Shown here: positions 1 through 7,367 of the stretch, in pieces
Layout: each line of letters starts with the position of its first letter
How positions within the stretch are numbered: position 1 is the first letter of the stretch
Assembly: GCA_937877465.1 (NCBI GenBank)
Contig: CALFIT010000014.1
Location: 1-17,097, forward strand
Length of the DNA: 17,097 nucleotides
Reading direction: 5' to 3'
Origin: an uncultured Bacteroidales bacterium
GTDB lineage: Bacteria > Bacteroidota > Bacteroidia > Bacteroidales > F082
Translations under genes and position numbers: made by a program
The notes under the pieces: model-generated
Databases searched by the model: none
Told to the model about the DNA's origin: nothing
Seen by the model: the letters and a program-made list of their open reading frames with translations, nothing else

Positions 1-595
1 CTGTGATGATGTCTTGGTTGGAAAGCACGATGCGGTAGTCGCGCACGTCGCGCACGCCGCAAAGGATGATGCTCTGCGGAAACGCCTTGGGACGGTCGGC
101 ATAGCCCGACCTGATTTGGCGCAGTATGGCCACCAAGCTGTCGCCCACCAAGGCGTCGATCTCGTCGATGATGAGGACGATGGGCTTGGGCAAGCATTCC
201 GAAAGGCGACGCAAGTAGGTTGACAGCATCGAGTCGGTCTCCACCGCCCGAGCCTCATCGCGAAGTCGCAAGGGGACATCATTGCCCGTAATGCCGCTAA
301 ACTGTTGGGCCAAAGTGTCGCATGTTGAACGGACAACCGAATCGCGGTCGTTGCGCCCGGCCTGCCCGCCCTCCACGTTGGCATAGACGGCGATGTAGTC
401 GTCTTCGTTGTTCAGATAGTCGCGAAGGGCGAGCATGCAAGAGGTCTTGCCCGTCTGCCGTGGCGCGTGCATGACGAAGTAGCGTTCCTGCCGTATGAGC
501 ATTAGGATGTCCTCCAAGTCGAAACGGCTCAAAGGGTCGATGGTGTAGTTGAGTTCGGGCTTTTGCGGCCCGGCGGTGTTGAAGAATCTTTCCAT
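1..595 (-). CDS. AAA-like ATPase, N-terminal 198 residues (partial, runs off the left edge)
   Basis: Read from the ATG at 595, the frame stays open to the window edge, so the C-terminus is missing. Seen: a P-loop at residues 44-51 (APRQTGKT, with alanine where the classical first glycine stands), a Walker B strand at 138-147 (PIVLIIDEID), and a sensor-like segment GVRDVRDYRI at 180-189. This pattern matches the AAA-like ATPases common in Bacteroidota genomes (AAA_35/ATPase_2 type), which hydrolyse ATP in the cytoplasm; their cellular role is mostly unknown. The start is supported by the promoter-like box at 614-621. The gene lies 62 bp beyond the last surface-protein gene and carries no secretion signal, so it is probably a separate unit. 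A different-frame ORF over 297-638 is only a shadow of it. Confidence 0.85.
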   Translation of the reverse strand, partial: MERFFNTAGPQKPELNYTIDPLSRFDLEDILMLIRQERYFVMHAPRQTGKTSCMLALRDYLNNEDDYIAVYANVEGGQAGRNDRDSVVRSTCDTLAQQFSGITGNDVPLRLRDEARAVETDSMLSTYLRRLSECLPKPIVLIIDEIDALVGDSLVAILRQIRSGYADRPKAFPQSIILCGVRDVRDYRIVLSNQDIIT

Positions 596-613
596 GGCAA
601 TCGATTTTGGCTG

Positions 614-621
614 CAAAGATA
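614..621 (-). promoter_or_regulatory. Bacteroidota -7 promoter box TATCTTTG upstream of the ATPase
   Basis: On the minus strand the gap between the two genes reads a run of eight T's followed by TATCTTTGCAGCC. TATCTTTG fits the TAnnTTTG -7 consensus of the Bacteroidota primary sigma factor. A TTG/TTTG candidate for the -33 element lies at 632-638 but is closer to the -7 box (10-14 bp) than the usual 19-21 bp, so only the -7 box is convincing. Transcription would start near 605-609, leaving a very short leader before the ATG at 595. Confidence 0.6.
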
Positions 622-657
622 AAAAAAATTCCAAACAACGTAGATGATGGCTTTATC

Positions 658-1962
658 TCATAGGATCAATATCCTTCTCATACAATTACTTGTTTTCAAG
701 AAACAGACTCCCTTGGGAAATCCGGCAAGGTCAATTATGGCATCCGAACCATCCGTTGCTAGTGACAACAAAAGCCTTCCTTGAGCATCCCAAAATGAAA
801 TAACATCGTTATCCTTAAGGCCACTGACTCTCAGATAATCCTTTGCCGGATTAGGACAAACCGATACTGTTGCCCCTTGCTCATCTAAGCCATCATAATA
901 CGCGAAATGAGCTGTCAGGTTCCTGGTTTCCGTCACACAAAAACACAATTCCGGGTCTGCCGAAACGAACAATCCCTCTTCTGTCCACATTAAGAACTCA
1001 TAGTTGGCATTGGGAATGGCGTTCAAGGTGACATTCTGTCCATAAACATAGTTACCAATCCCTTGGACAATTCCACCTTGTTCTGGCTCTATTGTCACGC
1101 TTACCGTGAGATATTCCTGGGCAAAATTGGCCTCCAAATGGCGGTCTCCAGTGACCAGAAAGGAATAGGTCTCTGAATTTGACACCACATGGCCTTCCTC
1201 GCTCCAGTTGGCAAACAGATAGTGCTCGTTCGGCTCGGCCATCAATGTGACCACTGTACCGTATTCGAAGCTTCCCATGCCCGAGACCAATCCGCCATTG
1301 TCTGGCATTGCGACCGCAGTGATTTCATAAGTGTTGACACTGAAATTGGCTTGCAAGTCATGGCTTTCCAACACGAAAATGGACAAAGTGGGCTCTGTAG
1401 AGACCTGCTGGCCATTTTCGGTCCAATTCACAAAGGTGTAGCCTTCGTTGGCCGCAGCCTGCAAGGTGCAGGTCTCGCCATACCAATAAGCAGCCGCGCC
1501 CGTAATCGTGCCCCCTGCCTCGGGAACGGCTACAGCGGTAATCACTGCGATTCCACCTGAGAAAGAAATAGGGTACGGTTCAGCTATACTTCCCAAAATC
1601 TCGTTCGGCACAAACTGAATCGTTTCGGGCGGCACAAGCTCGAGTTCACGCTGCGAGCCATGGTCGTACAACCTAAACGACATCACGTCGCCCGACTGCC
1701 CATAAAGGGTCATGAAAAGCATGTGTCGGTCAACGCCACTATAATAGGCCAGCATCTCGCTACCCCGACATTCATCCCCACAAAACACACCTATCTCAAA
1801 CACATCGATGGCCTGCTCTACACCATTGATCTCGAGCACACCGATAATGTTCATATTATCGGAGAACTGATTATGGTTAGGCACCCAATGGTTGGCCATA
1901 GTCGCAACAGACGATAACAATAAAGATAATAGCGTAAAAGCATGAATGATGTTCTTCCTCAT
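658..1962 (-). CDS. Secreted T9SS cargo protein: module A + three InlB-type repeats + sorting domain
   Basis: 434 residues. Residues 1-23 form a Sec signal peptide (hydrophobic core, likely cut after TMA). Residues 25-135 are module A of this locus, with FCGDECRG at 60-67. Three InlB-type repeats follow at about 138-208, 210-281 and 285-354, each with the NGG/EGG...YG...L.A.p...Y.F..W...G..VS...F.V...LxAxF pattern. Residues 366-434 are a type A T9SS C-terminal sorting domain beginning VSVCPNPAKD and ending in a basic-hydrophobic tail (RRILIL). The protein should cross the outer membrane through the type IX secretion system and be anchored at the surface or released. It starts 10 bp after the stop of the upstream 1790-residue gene, so co-transcription and possibly coupled translation are likely. 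No catalytic motif is visible; an adhesive or structural role is inference. Confidence 0.9.
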   Translation of the reverse strand: MRKNIIHAFTLLSLLLSSVATMANHWVPNHNQFSDNMNIIGVLEINGVEQAIDVFEIGVFCGDECRGSEMLAYYSGVDRHMLFMTLYGQSGDVMSFRLYDHGSQRELELVPPETIQFVPNEILGSIAEPYPISFSGGIAVITAVAVPEAGGTITGAAAYWYGETCTLQAAANEGYTFVNWTENGQQVSTEPTLSIFVLESHDLQANFSVNTYEITAVAMPDNGGLVSGMGSFEYGTVVTLMAEPNEHYLFANWSEEGHVVSNSETYSFLVTGDRHLEANFAQEYLTVSVTIEPEQGGIVQGIGNYVYGQNVTLNAIPNANYEFLMWTEEGLFVSADPELCFCVTETRNLTAHFAYYDGLDEQGATVSVCPNPAKDYLRVSGLKDNDVISFWDAQGRLLLSLATDGSDAIIDLAGFPKGVCFLKTSNCMRRILIL

Positions 1963-1972
1963 AAAGATGCTT

Positions 1973-4900
1973 CTAATCAGTTACAATCAGTTTCCTACAA
2001 TAAACTTTTCCATCGTTGGATATCATCTGCAACAAATAAATGCCAGCAGCACTTGGAGCGCGAAGGGTAGTCGGCTGAGCATTAAGGATGGCCTTCGATA
2101 CCTCTACACCCAAAGCACTGACAATGCTTACACTGCCACCATAGCAACTATCAGGTAATGCTATTCTAAAGAGTTGGCCAACTTGCACTGGATTGGGATA
2201 ATACGCCATTTCTTCTTCATTTTCATTCATTCCAGTGTCACCAAAACGTATAACATAAGGTGAATCGAGACCGCCTAAGACAACGTCTGGCTTAAATCTC
2301 AACACATTTGTTGCAATATATTCCTTTTCATTATGGGCGTCGAACAAAGCAAAACGCAGCTCCGCATCATCTAATCCAGCCACCGACAAGAAAGCGACAT
2401 AGCGATGCAGAGGTTCGAAATATACCAATTGGGAGCTGCCACGACACTCGTCGCCAATAAAGGCCGCCAATTCAAACTGGTCATCGTTGACTTCCTCTCC
2501 ATTGAGTTCAACCACAGCCATGATACTCATGTTATATGGATAAGCGTCAATTGAGGGAACCCAATGATTATCATCAAACTCGGCATTCTTTTTCACGGAT
2601 CGGCTTCCGCCCTCAGAATAGGTGAGTGTGACGGCCTCACTATTGAGCGACTGATACATGTAACCCATGCCAGGTGACATTGTGTTAAGCGACCCATACC
2701 ATCCAAACAAAGAGCTGTAAATGGCAAAGCTTGACTGTGATTTCAGCACGTCACCATCAGTAGCGTTCAAATCGGCCAAGGCTTCATTGATGTCTTTCTC
2801 AAAGGGTGACGGATAGCCAATCCAATTCCAATTCGGGCTCAAAGTGATGGGGTGCTCATCCAACCTAGCTGAAGGACCCATGATGGTTACTACCGATGGA
2901 TTGTTGATATTAACAAGATACATCTTTTCGTTTGTTATGCCGTTCAAGGAGCCCACCCATGTATCATTGCTAAAGGAGACAAAGCCGTCGCTTTGCGACT
3001 TGATAATGACACCATTTGCCCCCAAGTCCTCTTCCATCATGCCAAGACCATCGATGCCGTTTTGATCGACATAGGTCGATAGCCACGACCATCCAGCACT
3101 CAAATTAAAGGTCTGTTTATGGGGTATGTATTCGCAGTCACCGACAAACGAGAAAGGCAACACTTCGTTCGCATTGCCGTAGACAATGGTGTCGGCCTCC
3201 GTATATGCGAGGACAAAGCCGTGATTCATTTCTTCTGTTTCTTCTAGAAACAAATCATTTCGTTCAAGCGAAACCGTAACATTGCAACCCCTGTCGACCA
3301 ATAATCTATAAACCACAGAGTCAGAAACTACTATATTATCGAAATCTCCATAGTGTTCTCTGTCTGCAAGAAACTCTTCATACCAATTGGCTTGTTGTAT
3401 TATTGGTAAGGTAAATCGCAATTCAGGCTGGACACCACCAAAAGATATAACAATGGAATCTCCAAACCATCCAAATAATGCTTCTAATAATGCTAATTCA
3501 AATTGATCATTATTTTTGTATAACAAACAAAGGTCGACACTACACACTTCGCTTTCTTCAGCAAATTCAGCCGTGAGAACTCGATCGGACGATACTATGA
3601 AGCTATAGTCAGCCTCGGTCGAAACCACCTTTCCATTCTCAAGCCAATAGCGGAACACATAGTCTTCATTCGCAGTGGCACTCACGGTACATTGAGTGCC
3701 ACAGGTGAAACTACCACCGCCATTTACCGTTCCTCGGTCAGCTTGCGAGGCATCGACAGAAAGCGTTACTGTTGGCGATGCCGTTTCTAAGATTTGGGCT
3801 AATCGCATAGATGAAAACACCATGGGCATTAGCATAGGTGCCATGAAAGATATTTCACCGCTACCATCAGCAGCATCACTAAACATAAGATTTGTATAAC
3901 ACCCCGACAGGTTTTCGCCATTCATTTTAGATTGATAAGCAATGGTGTTATTATAGTCAGACATAATCATTCCGTTTGCAGGGAGAAACAGTACGCCTGC
4001 TGGCTCGAGCACGGTATTCCAATCATAGCGTGAAATGATATTGGTGGAATAAGGGGCTATTTCGTTGGGCAGGCTGAAGGAATAGATGGTTGGATCCCAA
4101 TCGTCAGGCATCACCAGCAAGCCCTCCACATTGTTGACCTTTGCATAGGCATACCTCACCTCGATGTCACGACCCTCAAGCAAGTAATTCCATTCCTCGC
4201 TTGACAATAAATGCCAGCATGAAAAGTCTATGAGGCCTATGTATTCAAAAATGTTCGGAACGAGGTCTATCCCTTCTTTACAACGTGATGTTAAAGTACT
4301 CTGTTCCCAACGTCCATCATCGCCATGGTTCTGTCGGTAGTATTGTGTGGGTGCGAACTCCCATGTCACAGAGGCTTGCGTCGAGGATTGATCAAAATGA
4401 AAAATGACGTTGCCTTTGGCGAAACCAACCGTTGAACATCCACTGATGGAGAAACGGCCATTCAGCAATTCGGGATCGGGCTCAGGATTCACCTCACATG
4501 GCTCGAAATGAGCTTCTAATGCGAGATTGCTTGATGGGAACTGGAAGTTATAAATGTTGTTTATCGACACCCACTCGCCATCCGATTTCCATCCAACAAA
4601 ACGATAGCCGTCGTTTGCGCCTGCAATAATAGAAGCTTGCGCGGTCTCCTCGTATTCTCCAGCATAGTAGGACTCATGTCCTGCAGACAGGGCATCCATA
4701 TATGGAAACACTTTTCCACCCTCTTCGGGGATGGCACTTATTTCCAACCAATATGACTGGTTTTCGGCAAAACAAGCTTGGAGGTTGCGGTCGGACATCA
4801 CGGTAAAGACATAGTTGCTTGAATCGGAAACCAAGATGCCATCCTCCATCCACCCGACGAAATGGTAATGCGTTGATGGGCTGGCTACCAGTTCACATTC

Positions 4901-7345
4901 CTGCCATTCCTCGTATGAGCCAGTACCGGCTACGCTTCCTCCGTCACTAGGGTTAAGGTCGACGTTAATCGTGTAATACACGTCTGATGAATATCTGGCT
5001 TCAAGGAAGCGCGAAGCCTCGATGTCAAACGACAAAACGGGGTCTTCCGAAACCAACATATCGTTTTCATACCAGCCTTCAAAGGTGTGGCCGCTTTTGG
5101 CGGTCGCCGTGAGCGTGCAGGTTTCTCCCAACCTCATCTGGCTCTCGAAGAGGCCACCGCCGTTCACTTCACCTGCCCAAAGAGGATTCGGTTGGGCTCC
5201 GATTACCTCATAGTTCCTTGTTTCGATTTGAACGGGACGTTCATATCCAAAACACAGATTCCTCTTCGAATAACCATCGGTTGAGGCTGCTTCAAACACA
5301 ATGTTTTCGGAAGGGGTAAATACGCAAACCCCATCATCATGCCACTGGCCGTTTTCATCCTGATACCCATCTCCACATATAAAATGAGAATAGTTAAAAG
5401 CAATCGTGCCAAAAGTCGCTCCCATATCGTCATCAAACAGATTACCAGCAAACAAACCATTAAAAACCAAAGGCAAGAAAACGGCATGGGCAGGCTCAAA
5501 ATAGTTATTCCAGTCATTAATGGAAATATACTTGAAGACCATGCTTCTCAAAAGGGTCATTTCTTCATCTATGACATTGCTTGGAAGAGGGTATGTTGAG
5601 GCCTCCCAATCGTCGGGAAACAGCACTATGCCATATACATTGTCGACCTGGCAAAAAGCATAATGCATTCCACTGGCCGTGATGCGTTGATGCAACAAAT
5701 ACTCCCATTCCTCATCCGACAATGTCGTCCAACAGCCTAAATCAACCACGAACTTGTCATAATTGGCATCGTGCAAAAAACGTTGATAGAGGAAATCGAG
5801 GCCATTGTTTTGCAAATAGTTTTCAACATTGGCAGCGAAAGCGTTGGCATTAAAATACTTGCGATGCCATTGGTGTTCGGCGAAACTCCATTCCACATTG
5901 GCTTGGCCAGTCGCGTTGAAGTCGAAGGCGAGATTCAGGTTTCCTTTGGCGAAACGAGCCACACGTTCGTCGCCAATCGAGAAACGGCCTTCGAGCAAGT
6001 CGGGGGCATCGTTTTGAAGATCCCTAAACTGGGCTACCAAATTATGATTGGTATAGACTTCAAATGTGTAGGAAGCATCTGTCGACACCACCACCCCGTT
6101 TTCCGTCCAATGGGCAAAGGCATAGCCCTCTGCAGGTTCTGCCACAACAGTGCAAAGACCCCCATACTCACAGCTCCCGCCACCGTTTACCGACCCAAGG
6201 CCAGCCCTACCGCATGATACACTGACCATACAGTGGTTAACGACGTTATTAATCAATCGGACTTGACACCTTTGACCCAAATACCCAGAAGAATTTTGCC
6301 AACCCCAAGTAGACACATCTGACAATAAAACGTTAAAATTCCTATTATCAGAAGACGCTGATGACAAGTAGCCTGACGAAGAGGTCCAATACATATAATA
6401 ATAGGGAATAAAGACAGCTCCCGATGGTTCTAACACATCAGTCCATGTTTGGGCATCAATCGTGTTGGAGTTGAGATAAGCTTCAAAAAAATCAGCAAAA
6501 TTCACAAACTCAAGCAAAGAGATTATGCTTGTGTTCGGATTGTTTAAGGTGTACACAGAAGCATCCCAATCGTCGGGTAGCAGGATCATGCCTTCGACAT
6601 CATTAACCAAGGCAAAAGCGAAGCGAATGCCCGAAGAAGTGGTGCGTGTGTTGAGCAGGTAGTCCCATTCGGCGGCAGTTGGGGTTCGCCATCCGCTGTT
6701 TTCTGTGTTGCCGCCGTTGAGGATAGGATTGTAGCCCCAGTCGGCCTGCCCTCTATGCTCGGCATCGCCTTCATAAAGACTAAGCCCTTCAACACCGTAT
6801 GCCAGATAATCTTGATTACTGCTGCTTCTCGACCATGGTTGGTAACAGTTGGCTCCGTGGTTGTAGCCGCTCGTGCCCCAGTCGAAGATGTCAATCCAGC
6901 CATCGTAAGTTTCAGAGGCCAATGAGTTGTCGCATTTTACGCCGTTTTCATAGACATTACCACCATCATTGTAGCCCACATAATCCCACTGGTGCTCGGC
7001 AAAACGCCATGTGCCGCCCACATTTTCGCCAGCCGAGGCAGTCTCATTTGCATCACCATTGGCACCGCCAACCGCCCTATATTGCAGGTTGCCTTGCGAG
7101 AAATAGGCGTATGTGTTGGTACCCACGGAGAAGATGCCAGGTATGGCGCCTTCAGGATAACCGTTTATTACCGTTTTTGATGTCCTATTCCCCAATGCGT
7201 CGTATGTGTAGAATATCTGGACGCCATTTGAATAGGTCGTTCTTGTCAAACGGCCTGCGGCGTCGTACTCGTAGGTCTTGGTGGATTGAGAGAATGCTGT
7301 GATAGCCAACATTATCAAATATACAAAAGCAATGCTTCTTTTCAT
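1973..7345 (-). CDS. Giant secreted mosaic protein: RHS repeats, three FISUMP-like modules, five InlB repeats, T9SS sorting domain
   Basis: 1790 residues. Signal peptide 1-20 (cut near AFS|Q). Two RHS/YD repeats at 23-60 (YEYDAAGRLTRTTY and YTYDALGNRTSKT). Three FISUMP-like modules lie at about 65-368, 449-710 and 958-1188, each with GNL/GNV, FAxxQ, EW-x-YLL and a (L/F/M)PDDW motif; only the first ends in the classical RCQVRLI. InlB-type repeats lie at 372-441, three in a row at 711-947, and one at 1192-1262. Residues 1263-1410 are not recognised. Module B (two half-units) is at 1412-1577, module A at 1594-1701 (FIGDECRG) and the sorting domain at 1712-1790, ending CRKLIVTD. It is probably a surface-anchored adhesin-like protein; ligand unknown. 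It starts 22 bp after the stop of the SLH-RHS gene and its N-terminus resembles that gene's repeats. Confidence 0.88.
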   Translation of the reverse strand: MKRSIAFVYLIMLAITAFSQSTKTYEYDAAGRLTRTTYSNGVQIFYTYDALGNRTSKTVINGYPEGAIPGIFSVGTNTYAYFSQGNLQYRAVGGANGDANETASAGENVGGTWRFAEHQWDYVGYNDGGNVYENGVKCDNSLASETYDGWIDIFDWGTSGYNHGANCYQPWSRSSSNQDYLAYGVEGLSLYEGDAEHRGQADWGYNPILNGGNTENSGWRTPTAAEWDYLLNTRTTSSGIRFAFALVNDVEGMILLPDDWDASVYTLNNPNTSIISLLEFVNFADFFEAYLNSNTIDAQTWTDVLEPSGAVFIPYYYMYWTSSSGYLSSASSDNRNFNVLLSDVSTWGWQNSSGYLGQRCQVRLINNVVNHCMVSVSCGRAGLGSVNGGGSCEYGGLCTVVAEPAEGYAFAHWTENGVVVSTDASYTFEVYTNHNLVAQFRDLQNDAPDLLEGRFSIGDERVARFAKGNLNLAFDFNATGQANVEWSFAEHQWHRKYFNANAFAANVENYLQNNGLDFLYQRFLHDANYDKFVVDLGCWTTLSDEEWEYLLHQRITASGMHYAFCQVDNVYGIVLFPDDWEASTYPLPSNVIDEEMTLLRSMVFKYISINDWNNYFEPAHAVFLPLVFNGLFAGNLFDDDMGATFGTIAFNYSHFICGDGYQDENGQWHDDGVCVFTPSENIVFEAASTDGYSKRNLCFGYERPVQIETRNYEVIGAQPNPLWAGEVNGGGLFESQMRLGETCTLTATAKSGHTFEGWYENDMLVSEDPVLSFDIEASRFLEARYSSDVYYTINVDLNPSDGGSVAGTGSYEEWQECELVASPSTHYHFVGWMEDGILVSDSSNYVFTVMSDRNLQACFAENQSYWLEISAIPEEGGKVFPYMDALSAGHESYYAGEYEETAQASIIAGANDGYRFVGWKSDGEWVSINNIYNFQFPSSNLALEAHFEPCEVNPEPDPELLNGRFSISGCSTVGFAKGNVIFHFDQSSTQASVTWEFAPTQYYRQNHGDDGRWEQSTLTSRCKEGIDLVPNIFEYIGLIDFSCWHLLSSEEWNYLLEGRDIEVRYAYAKVNNVEGLLVMPDDWDPTIYSFSLPNEIAPYSTNIISRYDWNTVLEPAGVLFLPANGMIMSDYNNTIAYQSKMNGENLSGCYTNLMFSDAADGSGEISFMAPMLMPMVFSSMRLAQILETASPTVTLSVDASQADRGTVNGGGSFTCGTQCTVSATANEDYVFRYWLENGKVVSTEADYSFIVSSDRVLTAEFAEESEVCSVDLCLLYKNNDQFELALLEALFGWFGDSIVISFGGVQPELRFTLPIIQQANWYEEFLADREHYGDFDNIVVSDSVVYRLLVDRGCNVTVSLERNDLFLEETEEMNHGFVLAYTEADTIVYGNANEVLPFSFVGDCEYIPHKQTFNLSAGWSWLSTYVDQNGIDGLGMMEEDLGANGVIIKSQSDGFVSFSNDTWVGSLNGITNEKMYLVNINNPSVVTIMGPSARLDEHPITLSPNWNWIGYPSPFEKDINEALADLNATDGDVLKSQSSFAIYSSLFGWYGSLNTMSPGMGYMYQSLNSEAVTLTYSEGGSRSVKKNAEFDDNHWVPSIDAYPYNMSIMAVVELNGEEVNDDQFELAAFIGDECRGSSQLVYFEPLHRYVAFLSVAGLDDAELRFALFDAHNEKEYIATNVLRFKPDVVLGGLDSPYVIRFGDTGMNENEEEMAYYPNPVQVGQLFRIALPDSCYGGSVSIVSALGVEVSKAILNAQPTTLRAPSAAGIYLLQMISNDGKVYCRKLIVTD
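1976..3112 (-). repeat. C-terminal cassette B + A + sorting domain, copy in the 1790-residue protein
   Basis: 379 residues matching the cassette at 12743-13879: IIKSQ, WVGSL, NWNWIGYP, LKSQ, GWYGSL, PGMGYMY, a linker with KKN, module A with FIGDECRG, then the sorting domain. It is a diverged paralogue, not a recent DNA copy. Confidence 0.85.
3782..7153 (-). repeat. Three FISUMP-like modules separated by InlB repeats
   Basis: Modules lie at 6242-7153, 5216-6001 and 3782-4474. Shared landmarks are a GxFSxG/GRFSI start, GNL or GNV, WxFAxxQ, EW(D/E/N)YLL, (A/C)-x-VN-x-V-(E/Y)-G, PDDW and (V/L)FLP or VFIP. The first, which is the longest, keeps YWTSS and the RCQVRLI end; the second and third replace these with unlike sequence. 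The fold is related to lectin-like surface modules frequent in Bacteroidales and Fibrobacter; ligands are not known. Confidence 0.75.
7166..7279 (-). other. Two RHS/YD repeats at the N-terminus of the next protein
   Basis: Residues 23-60 of the 1790-residue protein, just after the signal peptide, read as two adjoining YD repeats (YEYDAAGRLTRT, YTYDALGNRTSKT). They are of the same kind as the repeats of the RHS protein that ends 22 bp upstream. They end where the first FISUMP-like module begins. Confidence 0.85.
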
Positions 7346-7367
7346 ATCGTTTTAATCGTTTTATTAT

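Noticed and set aside
297..638. Minus-strand frame of 113 codons starting at 638
   Set aside because: It overlaps the ATPase in another frame, contains Arg/His-rich low-quality sequence, and would start upstream of the promoter-like box.
622..657. Rho-independent terminator using the T-run before the ATPase
   Set aside because: There is a run of eight T's on the minus strand but no convincing GC-rich hairpin before it; a promoter spacer explains the tract better.
5771..6217. Long plus-strand open frame (148 codons)
   Set aside because: It lies wholly inside the 1790-residue minus-strand gene, where the protein shows clear modules; no signal, domain or promoter supports the plus-strand reading.
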